A DNA stretch of 64,000 nucleotides from contig NGZR01000007.1 in NCBI GenBank assembly GCA_002197995.1, positions 1,074,399-1,138,398 of the forward strand, given 5' to 3'. The DNA comes from Gaeumannomyces sp. JS-464. Taxonomy: Eukaryota > Ascomycota > Sordariomycetes > Magnaporthales > Magnaporthaceae. Position numbers and translations under genes: made by a program. This document shows, piece by piece, positions 1 through 11,172 of this stretch (positions are counted from its first letter, which is position 1; every line of letters begins with the position of its first letter). The notes beneath the pieces are model-generated. The model ran no database searches. It worked only from the letters and a program-made list of their open reading frames with translations, and had not been told where the DNA came from.

Positions 1-180
1 ATCATGTCCAACCCGGACCTCTTCGTCTGCCCGAGGCGGTGCTTCCGCCCCGTCGGCTTAGCTTTGGACCAGAAGGGTCGCATGTTCATGAGCTCGGACA
101 GCACAGGCGAGATCTATGTGCTGCGAAAATCCGAGATGTCTGCTACCACACGGGAAACAACGGGGCAGTGGTGGCCGTAG
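1..180 (+). CDS. 3' end of a sorbosone dehydrogenase-like protein (5' truncated)
   Basis: The window opens inside a reading frame (codons in phase with base 1) that runs 59 codons to a TAG at 178-180. The end of the protein contains CFRPVGLALDQKG and SSDSTGEIYVL. These resemble the last beta-propeller blade of fungal secreted L-sorbosone/PQQ-type glucose dehydrogenase-like proteins, which commonly end in an RPVG...D..G...SDSTGEIYVL pattern. The family consists of beta-propellers that oxidise sugars or related substrates. The N-terminus, signal peptide and cofactor residues lie outside the window, so substrate and activity cannot be judged. The family call rests only on this short C-terminal match from memory. 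Confidence 0.6.
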   Translation: MMSNPDLFVCPRRCFRPVGLALDQKGRMFMSSDSTGEIYVLRKSEMSATTRETTGQWWP

Positions 181-1733
181 TAGCGCCGGTGAGTCCTTTG
201 TTCGCGTTTTGTTATTTACCTGCCTCATCCAGCCACATGCATCATACTTGGACAAGAGTGCCCTTTTCATGGACCGATGTGGCTTACGATGGTGGCTGTT
301 AGGCCCCTGGGACACACGTACTAATTCGGACGAATCTTCAGGCCACCTTGCAACGCCAAACTTGTTAGGATCGGTGTTCCTGATGCTTTTCTTTCTCCAC
401 CTCAGCAGCCGGTGGTAGATGAGGGCGTGTCTGCTTTCCTTTGGGGGTGGGAGAATCCCCTAGTATCAACAATGCAATGCCACTTATGTTTTAACATCAG
501 GTTCGGTCCGTGCTTCAGCCGTTGGCATCATCATCGCGTCCTCGACTATCTTGTCCCTTTCCCCTGAGGTTGGAACCCCGTCCCATTCCATTACCGCCAC
601 TGCCTGCCGAGCTGGCTTGCGTACCAACTCCACTATTGCAGCCAACTGTTCGGCGCCGTTCAGTGTCTGCTTTTTTGATTCGGTGTTCTTTATGGGCCTT
701 GGCTGGCTCCAATGGGCAAATGATCGCACACAGTCCTTCAACTTGGCTCCTCGTCAGATGGGGGTGACGTTGCAGTCTATAAAAAGTTGAGATTCCATGG
801 TCAGTTCGATAGCACTCAGCCCTCGCCCCGGCCTACGGGCTCTCTCTCTCTCTCTTGATCTTGCCACCCATGGTTACGACAGCACGTGGGAGGAATAAAC
901 TCCGGGTGAGTGGGATAAGCTTAACGTGATGCATACCAGAGCATCATATCTCGACCCCTATGGTCTCTCTAGTCATTTCTGAACAAATAATACTGACTAT
1001 TTGCTGCCCAGTCCAGAAAAAATATGCATCGGCCAAACAGATGTGAGTCGACGAGGTCAACAACAAAAACTCGAGCCACCTATGCACGATAGCGTCTCTG
1101 CGCAGAACACCATACGGCGGAAGCAAAATTCTCGGAATGTCTCCGCAAGGGGGGCACACAACCAGGCTTTCAAAAAGGATAATGCTTTGGTGGCGCTTCG
1201 CACTCATAGTATTCTGTCGAAATATGCTCCGGAGCTCGGAAGAACATTTTTTGAGAAGCAGCCAAGGGATCCACGCTGGGCATCCTTGAACCATCGGGCT
1301 CAGAACCTTGCCTGGCTCGATGCGTCCGGAATAGGGGGGCGAATGAATCTAATTCCAACGATTGTTTTCTTTGCGAAAATGATAGACCCTTTTTTATCAT
1401 TTGCTAGTGGGCTATTGATCTCGCTCCGGCCGTCCATAAAATGGCGTTGGTCTGCTCCTTTCCTTTCACCTCTTCTCTTCTTCCAACGCCACAACGCACA
1501 ACACTCTCCTACCTCAGCAATACCACAACCACTGCTTGCCCTTTCTACTAGCTACCATGCCATCTTTGTCCCTTGCCAAGTTCTTCCATTTTTAATGTTT
1601 TATCTTCCTCTCGATCTTTCTAGCTAAAGCGTATTGATATCTAGCCAGCCTGAACATTTTATACATTCATCCATCATAGCCCCTTACTTCGACTGATTAC
1701 ATCCACCACATCACTTCTCTCCGTTTTTCTCTG
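181..1733. other. Intergenic region: 3' flank of the first gene and promoter of the next
   Basis: No credible gene was seen. It holds a short TC dinucleotide run at about 839-855, a TATA-like tctataaaaag at about 776-787, and a pyrimidine/CAA-rich leader at about 1450-1630. Such a leader is typical of fungal 5' UTRs, here upstream of the ATG at 1734. A 208-codon open frame at 1001-1627 has no recognisable protein features and overlaps this leader. Confidence 0.5.
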
Positions 1734-2909
1734 ATGCCGGCATCTCTCAAGATGGAAAGGGAGAGCCCGGCACACAGCCACCCCCAACAGCCACCACAGT
1801 CCCTGCAGTGGGGGCAAGATGACGAGCCGCCGCCGCCGTCGTCGACCATGCCCCCGACCCTACTTTTCGCGGGGATGGACCCGGTGACTCCCCCGAACCA
1901 GGTGATTCCCCGGGATCCAACGAGTCCCCCGCCCGCGCCCCCTCCAAGAGACGCCCGGGGTGAGGCCATCCGTGCTATGAGGAGAGGGCTCGCCGTCGTG
2001 GCCTCCAACTTCGAGAATATGACCTACCACCTGTTCGACCGACACCTGGAGGGGCATCTGGCCGTGGACGACGATTGCCTACTGGCAGACCTTGCCGTCG
2101 ATACCCGCAACAGCCTCCACCAGGCCAGGGTCTCGTGCGAGAGGGTGGCGGGCCTGCTTGAGGCGCCGCCGCCGCCGCCGCCGCCGCCCCAGCCGTCCCC
2201 CTGCTTCTGGACAGACAGGTCTGACGTGGCCTCCGATGGTGCCTGCCTCGGCCACATAGAGGCTTATGTGCCACGCGAACGTGACCGGATCGCCAGCTGG
2301 AGGCCGGCGCCGGCGGCTGGTTCCAGCGGAGGAGTGGCGGCCCAAGACCCGGCTCCCGGCCGTCCGCCGTCCTCCTCCTGCCGCGCCCCATCCTTCCCCG
2401 ACCCCTCGGCCGCCGCTGGCCAACGGTCGCCCTATTCCACCACCTCCAGCATCGATTCCGCCAGGGAGCCCCGGGGCTGCCAGGCCGGGCCGGACGCGCC
2501 CAGCAGGGTCGTCCACAGCCGCCGGTGCTGCTGGTCGCGAGCCGTGCCCCCCGACAGCCTGCCGCCGCTGCACAGCATCAACTGCTGCGGCTTCGGCTGC
2601 GGCGAGTGCGGGCTGCGGCAGCGGGAGCTGTCGGTCCCGCCCTGCTGGCTGTCACTGCCGGCACCGCGGCCGTTTTTGGACGGCAGCGACGGCGCGCTGC
2701 CCTCGCTCGACGGCTGCTTCGGGGGCGCGCCGCTGCCGTCGCCGTCGGAGAGGCCCCGGCCCGAGATGCCGGCCACTGCTGGCCCGAGCGACGGCGCCTC
2801 CATCCCCGCCCCTGTCCCATGCCCCCGTGGGAGGCCGGGGGCTCCAACGTGCTGTGCCCTTTTGGGAAATGGCCGTGAGGTGGCTCGTGGAGATCGAGGG
2901 GAAGAGTAG
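1734..2909 (+). CDS. Proline-rich hypothetical protein, single exon
   Basis: I do not recognise a family. The frame encodes up to 391 aa. ATGs occur at 1734 and 1752; the second, in context aagATGg, is the better initiator. The N-terminus is Pro/Ser-rich and low in complexity. A more ordinary segment at about residues 77-145 (RAMRRGLAVVASNFENMTYH, then DRHLEGHLAVDDD) looks helical and is the best evidence for coding. A poly-proline run of GCCGCC repeats follows at about 2162-2193, and the C-terminal half is Pro/Gly/Cys-rich with GFGCGECGL. A competing frame at 2266-2946 is also open because of high GC, so a frame change in the second half cannot be excluded. There is no signal peptide or membrane segment. 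Confidence 0.45.
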   Translation: MPASLKMERESPAHSHPQQPPQSLQWGQDDEPPPPSSTMPPTLLFAGMDPVTPPNQVIPRDPTSPPPAPPPRDARGEAIRAMRRGLAVVASNFENMTYHLFDRHLEGHLAVDDDCLLADLAVDTRNSLHQARVSCERVAGLLEAPPPPPPPPQPSPCFWTDRSDVASDGACLGHIEAYVPRERDRIASWRPAPAAGSSGGVAAQDPAPGRPPSSSCRAPSFPDPSAAAGQRSPYSTTSSIDSAREPRGCQAGPDAPSRVVHSRRCCWSRAVPPDSLPPLHSINCCGFGCGECGLRQRELSVPPCWLSLPAPRPFLDGSDGALPSLDGCFGGAPLPSPSERPRPEMPATAGPSDGASIPAPVPCPRGRPGAPTCCALLGNGREVARGDRGEE

Positions 2910-4077
2910 GGACGTGAATGTATCGCAGCCATTATCTTTCTTTTGATCCCTTTGTCCTACTCTTTCCCCTACTCTCACATTATTTTTCTTTCTTTGAATC
3001 TGTCCCATGTTCTTTCTCCCTGCCATTTTTTCCTATCTCGATCCTTGAGTCTTTTCCTATCTCTCTGCTTATTTCATCAAAATACGCGCGTCGGGATATT
3101 CCTGCACGGAAAAAAGAGCAAGATAATGAAGGAAAGACACCAAAGCATCATTGTCTCTTCCGCCTTCTCTGGTAGTCCTAGCATGCCTCTTCTCCTTTAC
3201 CGCAAGCCCCTCCTTTTTGTGCATTTCCTTTGTTACCATGTACGCTTTTCCATCACGGGAACGTTTCCTTTTCCTCCTTGTGACAGGTCGCTTGCCCCCA
3301 CGGACTCCCTCAGTCGATATCGAGGAGCATACTTATAGCGTTATAACCAAATGCAAACAAGGCCGCCGGCAAACCGAACGGTAAATACAGCTGGCCATTC
3401 AGTGCGCCTCCCACGGAACAACCTCCATGCTCGCCTGCTGCTGCCGGTGTGAACTTGTCTCGTGACGCGTGGACCCAGCTTGATCGTTTGTACGAGCTGC
3501 CCTGCCCAGCTTTGAGAAGAGAGACGCAGCTCACTTTATAGTTCAGGGATCGTAGCAGGGTCGCCGGCCGGTCGTTCCTCTGCCGGTCGCCCCTTCCGGA
3601 GTGCTCTCCGCTCCTTCCCTTTGTTGATTGCCATCGCACTGCCAGATATCTTCGCAGTTTTTGCCTTGCCGATCTCTGGCCCGATTACAATCCTCAACAA
3701 CGGCAATCCCATACCAGCAACTAGAGCTTGTGGTAGGCTCTCCTCCCTGGTCTCTGCTCTCCCGCTGTCCCCGCTGTTTTTAGTGATGGTGTCTCTGCTA
3801 TAACTTCATTTACAACACACGCTTGCCGCCCTACCGATACAGATTCTGCAATTCCAGAGGCGAACACACACTCCTTCAAGATTGCAGTGTCGTCCTGTCC
3901 ACGTCCCTCGCGTCGTGAACCCTCAGTTCTCCAGTGAGGCTATCTCGAGCCTTGCGGATCCTGCCAGGTACAGAAACCTCTCGGCTCAGCGGCCCCTCAT
4001 CAGGTTGCGCGTTTCAACCACCTTCGCCGCTTTCGCCTACAGCCCGCGCTTGCAGTTCCCGAATCCACGCCTCCGAG
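2910..4077. other. Intergenic, strongly pyrimidine-biased
   Basis: About 2940-3080 is C/T-rich on the plus strand and probably belongs to the 3' flank of the preceding gene or to a promoter. Small open frames across 2918-3803 lack conserved-looking protein sequence. A first exon of the next gene could lie in 3880-4070 but I cannot define it. Confidence 0.4.
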
Positions 4078-4704
4078 ATGCTGACTGGGCCTGTGACGGA
4101 ATTCACCTACCTGGGAAAGCCGCTCCCTACGCCTCCGGCCACCTGGGAGCTATGTGAAGATAAGGCGACGCGGACAGCCTTTGTCCTCTAAAAGCTGATC
4201 CTCAACACAAACCACGGCATCCAGCGCGATCTCGAGCGCTACACAGCCGTCTGGCGCCTCATCGAGCCCAAGTTCGTGCGGGAGGATGGCAAACGCGTGC
4301 CCGTCGAGGTGAAGACGGACTCGTTCTGCGAAGCCAACGCCCTCCTCCACTACATGTTCGCCGAGGACGAGACTTTTCAAACATCCACCCACTGCTCCGA
4401 CTGGGACACCCTCGGACCCATGGTGGACTGCGTTACGCCCACCCGCCCGGGCCTGGGCCTGCAACACGCCTGCACCAACTGCTACTCGAAAGGCCGGGCG
4501 GCGAGCTGCACCCCCAGCAAGGACCACCAGAGAGAATCCCGCAGGGACGCCGAGCCCGAGCATCCCAGAATCACCAGGGAATACCTGCGCCAGTTTCCGC
4601 TGGAAGATCTTGAAAGGATGCTGGGCATCGTCGAGGCTGAGCTGGATAGATGTCGCAGCCAACTGGAGGAAGCATCGATGATGGCCAAGAAGAGGAAGGG
4701 CTAG
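4078..4704 (+). pseudogene. DUF3716-like cysteine protein gene interrupted by an in-frame TAA
   Basis: One frame from ATG 4078 to TAG 4702-4704 reads like a continuous protein except for a TAA at 4189-4191. Before the stop: PVTEFTYLGKPLPTPPATW and EDKATRTAFVL. After it: KLILNTNHGIQRDLERYTAVWRLIEP. Further on, DCVTPTRPGLGLQHACTNC then GRAASC resembles the DUF3716 cysteine module of fungal proteins (C..G.G....CxxC...G..C). The C-terminus is a short charged helix. The stop sits in TAA-AAG; a C-to-T change of CAA would explain it. No intron that removes the stop also keeps frame: the GT at 4154 with the AG at 4224 is 71 bp and shifts the frame. The function of DUF3716 proteins is unknown; they are often expanded in plant-associated fungi. 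The downstream part (ATG 4276, 142 aa) could still be made. A base-call error is the alternative. Confidence 0.5.
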
Positions 4705-5301
4705 CTTGCTGGACGGTAACCCAAGGCAGGGAAAATGGTGGCCGGCGTGTCATTGGAACAGGGACAACAGCGACCCCGAGGTCAAGGGAAACACTAAGCT
4801 TTTACCATTTGTGTGTATCCCAGCTACTGCACAATGGGAGGCGAAAGCCTTGCTTCAATTTTCACAGATAGGTTGGCTGATTCCTTGAAGGACATGCTTT
4901 GCGAGTGCCTCCTTTCATTAAAAGCAAAAGAAAGGACGGACAAGATTTACTGCGATTGTTTTCCTATGCAACAAATTCCGTTCGAACCGAAACAGAGGTG
5001 GTTTTTCAGGGGTGAGTTGAAATAGAGGGTTGATTTGGGGGGAGGGCGTGCAAAATTAGAAGCGAGGCGGTGCTTTTGTCAGTCGGTTGTCGATGGCTTC
5101 ATGGTGATATCGAGCCTACAAGGGCTGCCGCCATGTTCGCGTCCCACAGAGCTATACAAGACCAAGATCTCCCCGTTTATTAAGATGTACAAGTGGAAAA
5201 GAAAAGCGCAGGATTACACAGTCTAACAAGACCCGCGTGTCTGCCAGCACACAACATCGCACCCTTCCCAACTGCCCAACCCCTCCCTCCCTCCCTCATG
5301 G
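4705..5301. other. Intergenic between convergent genes
   Basis: Nothing gene-like was seen. This holds the 3' flanks of the interrupted DUF3716-like gene (plus) and of the six-cysteine membrane protein gene (minus). Confidence 0.5.
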
Positions 5302-7539
5302 TCACCTCGCCGCCGCTCCTGGCTGGCCACCGCCAAAGTTGTGCCCGCCGTCCAGCTCCGAGTAGCCCGCGACGGGGCCCGAGTGCCACGACATGCCGGG
5401 GGCCTCGACGCGGGTCGGGTGCAGGTGCTGCTGCGACGAGGCCGTGACGGGCCGCGAGCCGGCCTCGTACGTGTGGCGCGGCGGCGACCCGCCCGGCCCC
5501 GTGACCGTGTTGGCGGCCGACGACGGCGGTCGCGGGAAGGCGGCAAAGGCGGACGCGGGGAACTCGTACAGCTGCTGGCTCTGGCCCTGGAAGCCCGGCC
5601 CGAACGGCGACGGCGGCACGTTGCCGTACGCGGCCGCGGCGCCTGGCTGCTGGTGGCTGCCCTGCAGCTCCGGCCTGACCATGGTGCTGTACGTCTGCTG
5701 GCCCGGCATCTCGTGCGCGCCGATCGGCTGGTGTTGGTGCTGCTGCTGCTGCTGCTGCTGCCCATAGGCTGGGAACTGCCCGTTTTGGCTGTACGGTGAG
5801 GGGACGATGGGCGATGCGTTCTGTTGTTGCTGCTGCTGCAGGTGGCTCTCGTTGTGAAGCTCGGTGGCCATCGGAGGCGGGGTGAACGCGCTGCCGCTGT
5901 GCTGCTGGTGATGTGCCGAGACGGGCGAGATGTTATCGGCCATGCGCTGCGACGCGTGGGTCTTGAGCATGCTGGGGCTCGGGCTGGAGGGGGACACGTT
6001 GGCGACCGCGACCTGGGCCCCGTCCAGCTCGGGCTTGCCAAAGTCCTGGTCGCCCGAGGTCTTGGGCTGGACCATGGCGATGTCCTCGGCCGCCTTCTTC
6101 CGCCGCCCGTTCCGCATGAGGAAGAACACGGCGACGGCGATTCCGACCAGGAGCGCCACTCCGCCGCCGGCCGCGCCCGCGATGACGCCGGCGTTCGCTG
6201 GCTTGGACTCCCCGGGGTTCCCGCCACCCGCTCCAGGGCCAGATCCGCCACCGCCAGCCGCGCCGGTCATACCGGGGCCAGGGGGATGGTACCGGATCGA
6301 GGAGTGGGATATGTCTGCTGAATCGACTCGGCAACACCCGTGGCCTTGACCTGGTTCTTGGCGGCGCTGCAGTAAAGGTCGAGAACTGCCAGAGCCGAGG
6401 TGACGTCTTCGCTAGCCGTAGAAGAGCAAGAGTACTTGACCCCCGACGTGACGCTGCTCGACACCGAGCCAAACATGCTCTCCTTGATACAAACGCACGA
6501 TGCAAGAGCCTGCACGCCTTCGGGGCAGTAATTGTTTGCCTGGGACTTCACAGCATACGACACGGCGCTCTGAGCGCATGGGGCCATCGACCTGCAAGAC
6601 GAGAACAGGTCCTAGTCAGCGTCCTTGGTTGCCCTACACAAAAAAACAGCCAAGAGGGGCACATCACAAAGCGGGGCGAGCCTACGAGAACTGCGGCAGG
6701 GCCGTGATGTAGTACGACATGTCTCCCGGCGGCGGCGACGGCTGGGGGAAGTTGGAGATGCCGGACTGGGCCATCTTGCAGTAGGCCGAAAACATCTCCT
6801 GCGCCGAGGTCACGTCCGCCATGTGCGACGTGCAGCTGTACCGGACCGACGAGTTGATGATTTGGCTGATCTTCAGCGAGTTCTGGTTCTTCATGCACGC
6901 GCAGGTCGCCAGGTTGCTCGCCTCGGGCGGGCAGTAGCTGTTGGTCATGCTCTGCACGGCGTACTCGAGCGCCCCCTTGGCACAGCGCGCAAGGTGCTGG
7001 AACTCGGGCAGGTCCGAGATGTAATTCGTCACGGTGATCGACGGCGGTGCGAATGTGGGCATCGCGTTCTGGTTGCAATATGCCGACAGGACGGTCGCGG
7101 CGGACGCCTGGTCCTCGGTGGCGGTAGAGCCGCACGAGTAGCTGACTGAGGATGAGATGCCCGAGGAAATGGCAGCGATGTTTTTGTTCTGCGTCATTCG
7201 TTCAGCACCACTGCCTTTACCTCCCGCATCAGCGCGACCTCGTCCTATTCACCTTTGTGCAGACGCAGCCCTGAAGATCGGTGACTGCTTGGGGGCAGTT
7301 TGTCCTCGTCTGGGACATGATGTGATAGCTGATTGCCGATGCCGCACATGGCGCCTGAACGCGAGTTGTCGTCAGTAACGGCTCAAAGGACCACCATCGA
7401 ACAAGTCCGAACCGAACGAAGCCCATACCAGACGTGAGAAAAGAGGCAGGTCTGTCACGTAGACAACACTCTGCCCTGTCCTTGCAAAGACGAGGAGCAA
7501 GAGCCCCAGCGGCGTCGCTTTTAGACGCGACCCCGACAT
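5302..7539 (-). CDS. Secreted/type I membrane protein with three tandem six-cysteine modules, a TM segment and a Gln-rich tail
   Basis: Five exons (minus): 7539-7429, 7354-7253, 7188-6686, 6591-6293, 6230-5302, giving 647 aa. Introns are GT-AG (74, 64, 94 and 62 bp). Residues 1-24 are a signal peptide (GLLLLVFA core). Three modules follow, each opened by (Y)-[IV]-[TS]-x-LP-x-F and each with spacing C-x16-C-x9-C-x-C-x20-C-x17/18-C: APCAASAISY, ARCAKGALEY and APCAQSAVSY. Next come a Gly/Pro hinge, a TM helix (GVALLVGIAVAVFFLM) with an RNGRRKK stop-transfer, and a roughly 270-aa Gln/Pro/Ser-rich tail, presumably cytoplasmic. The C-x9-C-x-C core recalls CFEM, but the spacing differs. A surface or wall-sensing role is inference only. 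The fourth intron is the least certain: a single missing base near 6270-6290 would also join the two frames. Confidence 0.8.
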
Positions 7540-8716
7540 TGCGACAGAATCTGCTCAGCAAGCTCACTGGGTACGGAGAGAAAGCAGGTGTGTAAGCTGA
7601 ATAGTAAAATGAATGTAAAGGGCGAGAGAAAGAAATACACGCCCAGTGCCGAAGCAAGCGATCGTGACACGAGAAGCCAAAGGTGGTGGTTTCCGAGGAG
7701 GGTGAAAGAAGGAGGGATGGCGTCGCGACAAAAGAGACGAGAAAAAAAAAAGTGCAGCAGGCGGCAATCTCATCGTGCCCCTAAACGACAACCTTAGTCT
7801 TTCAGCCCAAGCAGGCATCGGACAATGACCGTTCCCCATGGTGGCTTCACGGAAGGCGGGTAGGACGAGGCCAAGCCGTTCAAAATCCTGGAATAGCGCC
7901 AGACCCCTGGCAGCTGAACTCTTCACCCCTCCTTGTTTGCCCAATGGCAGCCTAGCTGAAATCCTTTTCGGGTATGGCGTGGGCTTCACACGGCAGACAC
8001 GCTGTCACGCGGTTTGTCTCCAAGAAGCGACCCTTCTCACGAATTTAAAATGGGAGGGAAGATCGCCGGCTGGGGAGGGGAAGGAGGAAGGGCTAGAAAG
8101 GTCGCACACAACACGCCGCGCTTGTGCAGCCATGTGCTTCGAAGGAAGGAAACAAAGCCCAATGAGATGTCTCTCGGCGAGGAGGGGTTGTCGATAGGAG
8201 TCGTCGACAATTCAATCACCACGAAAGCGGCCATTCACAGAACGGTCGATTAGCCAACCATGGGTTTGCCCCGTCAGCCACATCAAGCGAACGCAAAGCT
8301 CTGCCCTGGCAGTCGATGAGAGCGGCCTCAGAAGGCTAGGAGAGATGTGGATTGCGCGCGAGGCGAGGGACAAACCCGATAGGAATGATCCCTTGTTTTG
8401 AGGGCATTCCCAAGCCACAACAGCCATGAACCATCACGATGGTTCCGGCGTCTAGCAGGGGAGGAAAGTCGTGCAGCCATCAGGGGTGGGTGCGGAAATG
8501 ACCTAGGGGCTGAAAAACGCCACAAAGTCGGCACAGGGGAAGGGGTCCCGCGAATAAGAGGGGCTGTGTACCGTCTGGGCGGCTAAAATAGGAAAATCCA
8601 GAAACGAACGAGGCGTTTTTTCCTTCTTTTCTTTTCTTTTTCTCCCCTCAAGTGCTCTCAAGTGCCGCCTTGTCGCCGTGATGAGGCAAGATGCCGAAGG
8701 ACGAGTCGATCATTCA
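7540..8716. other. Intergenic: promoter of the six-cysteine gene and 3' flank of the nuclease gene
   Basis: No supported gene. The part next to 7539 is the presumed promoter and leader of the minus-strand membrane protein. A pyrimidine/T-rich patch lies at about 8611-8650. Open frames here look random. Confidence 0.45.
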
Positions 8717-11172
8717 TCAAATATCAACTGTCGCCCCCGGATTCAGACCCATCCCGAGCTCGATGTCTGGACGGGTGTGGTTGTCGGTTGCAGAGAGTAG
8801 CCCTATCGGCCTGTGCTCGCCCATTGCCATATTTCCCATGGCGGCGTTGAAGGCCGCCCTGCGGATCTGCAGCGCTGTGTCCGATACCGTCGAATTCTGC
8901 GAGTCGTTTTGAATGCCATCCTCGCCATCACCCGCAGTCGGACCGGTCCTTTTATAGGCGCTTCCGGCATATTCAGCGAAGTCGCGCTTGTGGCTTGTAT
9001 TGTCTGACGGAACTGTGACGGCCTCGGGCGTGTGCTTAGCGCCCTCCCCACCATTTGGTAGAATCCCAGTACTCGAAGGCAGAAACGGAGGTACATCCGC
9101 CAGCTCCTCAAGCAAGTCTCCGTCCGACGTCCGGGTCACTTGAGTCTCCTGGGTCTCAGATTGCTTGACTGGCTGTCTCGAAGCCAACTCCAACAACCGA
9201 CTATCGTACTCGAAGACCTCTCCTGAACAGCAGTGGCCGAATAGGCTTCTGATGTTGATGCCTACAGGTCAACTCCGCGTCAGTCTCACATTGTGATGAC
9301 AAATGAAGATTTCAATCAGCAGAAAAGGGGCAGCGACATACTGTGCTTGATCCACTCTAGCGGATGGACAGTGCATGGCCAGACGTCTCTTGGCTTGAAT
9401 GTCTTCACCAGATGGCAGAGCTCCCGATACGATGAATGCCGAGAGTAGGGGAACGTGATGGTTTTTGGGAGCGGCTGGGCGCCACCGACTATGTCGCTGG
9501 CATTCTGCACCGTGTGGTCGTCCTGCATCGATGGTTTCACAGTTCTTTCCAGAGCACTGGCGAGATCTGTCTGGTTGTTGTCGTCAAACGAACTAATGTC
9601 GATGTCCAGGTTGGCGTTACGCCCGGTGGCAACGGACATCTCGAGCAGCTCCGCGATCTTGGCCTTCGCTTTTTCCGAAATCCCGGCATTTTGCGGCAAT
9701 CTGCAAATGCTGTTAGTATTTTCGTGCTATCGGACATCTCGAAGCCACGAGTGGATGCTTGTCGTGCACGTCTAGAAACCCCTGTATGGAGGAAAGATCA
9801 AGCTCGGCCTCACGCTCTAGATCATCCCAACCACCACCGACACCAGCCTCGGCAACATCGCTGCCATCTGGAAGGCGGGTTAAGACGGGCACAATATGAA
9901 CAGCCTGCGAGTTGCGCATGGTGGTGCACTGGTTCCCTTTCTCGCAGCTGTGAAGCCGTACAGTCACATCGTCAGTGAGGCAACCGGGGTGTGGGGTGTT
10001 GCCGCATACAAAGCCAACTAAAGCCGGAACCTCTGGTCCCACATGGAACTGCGACATGTTGGTCCCTGGGGTCTTTGATGCTAAGGACCTGTAGAGGCTC
10101 AGCTTATACCTATCGACGTGGATCTGTGTATTGGAGTCATGGGCTGTCAGAAGGGCGTAAAACCAACAAAGGTGCGCGCATAGCTGACCTGAGACCGCAG
10201 GGCCTTAGAAAGCGCAATCCAGACTGCTTCGTATCTGGAGTAGGAGTCAGTACACAGCTACAGGCGTCGCCGGCTCCCGGGTGAATAGGGAGATAAATAC
10301 TCGCCCAAAAGTCCAGGCTCGAAAATGAAAAACCGTGTCGTCTGGATACTGGACTACTTTTCTCAGCAGCTCCTGTATGCCGTCTGCCTTTGGCGGGAAA
10401 TCAGCGTCGTCGATGAACGAGGTGTCCAGGTATATCCTGTCCAAGGTCTTTATCCCGCTAGAGTACTCTAGCAAGCATGGACTTCGAGCGATGGAGTTAA
10501 CGTGCCAAGGCTCGCTCCGGACATCTCCTGTGAGACAGTTAGCTCAGTGCCTGGCGAATGGGCCTCAGCCACACAAAAAAAAAAAAAAAAAAATCGACCT
10601 GCCGGTGTAAATGACTGCTTTTCCGTCACCCTCAAAGAGAAACATGACGCCGCCGGTGCAGTGGTTTGCATCAAAGAGCGTCACGCGCAGGCTCCTGCCG
10701 GGCTCCAGTTCGATGGTCGTGGGGGTCTCGAGCGGGATGGGTTTGAGAAGGCCTTTGAGGTGCCTGTAAGTCTGGACTCTGGCCTCCAAGATGCCCTTGG
10801 CGTAATTGACACGGCAGGGGTACCTCTCGAGCCGCAGGAGCAGCTCCCTGGTCGGGGCCGAGCAGTAGACGCTGCGGGGGGGATTCGATCAGCGAAGTGC
10901 TCATCTTTTTTTGTCTTTTGTTCCCTCCAAACCGTATGTGCTGCCTTACAAGGGGGAGCGGAGAGACTCCAGCCCGGCCAGGTGGTCGCTGTGCACATGG
11001 CTGAGGAAGCATGCCAGGGGCGAGCGTTTGCTGGGGTCCCGGCGAAAGAAATCCACTAGCCAGGCGGAAATGTCGTGCGTCAGCCAGCTGCAGGATCGAC
11101 GACTGCTGTCGGGCAGGGGTACTCACCTCGAATATCAGGGAATTCTCTGATGATTCCATCGAAAGTCGACAT
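8717..11172 (-). CDS. SNM1/Artemis-type DNA repair nuclease (metallo-beta-lactamase, DRMBL)
   Basis: Eight exons (minus): 11172-11127, 11055-10950, 10871-10603, 10527-10305, 10234-10189, 10123-9780, 9700-9342, 9261-8717; about 645 aa. Family members are 5'-3' exonucleases/hairpin endonucleases that act on interstrand crosslinks and ends in the nucleus. The metal-binding HxHxDH is present as SHVHSDHLAG (H35, H37, D39, H40). Then come DANHCTGGVMFLF (H121; usually HCPG) and YTGDVRSEPW (D142). DRMBL features follow: FHFRAWTFGYEAVW, FHVGPEVPALVGFVCGN and FPYSRHSSYRELCHLV. Exons 3/4 and 4/5 join only with GC donors (gcaggt at 10602, gcgagt at 10304). The sixth donor is ambiguous: GTTTCT at 9779, or a GC donor at 9758 giving seven more residues. 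The C-terminus (IGLLSATDNHTR) matches the fungal subfamily. Artemis-like is preferred over Pso2 because there is no zinc finger. Confidence 0.87.

Noticed and set aside
1001..1627. 208-codon plus-strand open frame in the first intergenic region
   Set aside because: No domain, no typical start context, and its second half is the C/T- and CAA-rich leader of the next gene.
5223..6251. 342-codon minus-strand Arg/Ser/Thr-rich frame
   Set aside because: Alternative frame of the membrane-protein tail; the true frame has the TM helix and follows in phase from the cysteine modules.
10261..10303. 43-bp GT-AG intron option in the nuclease gene
   Set aside because: Too short, no branch site, and it inserts RLCTDSYSR into the conserved WTFGYE segment; the 70-bp GC-AG intron fits better.
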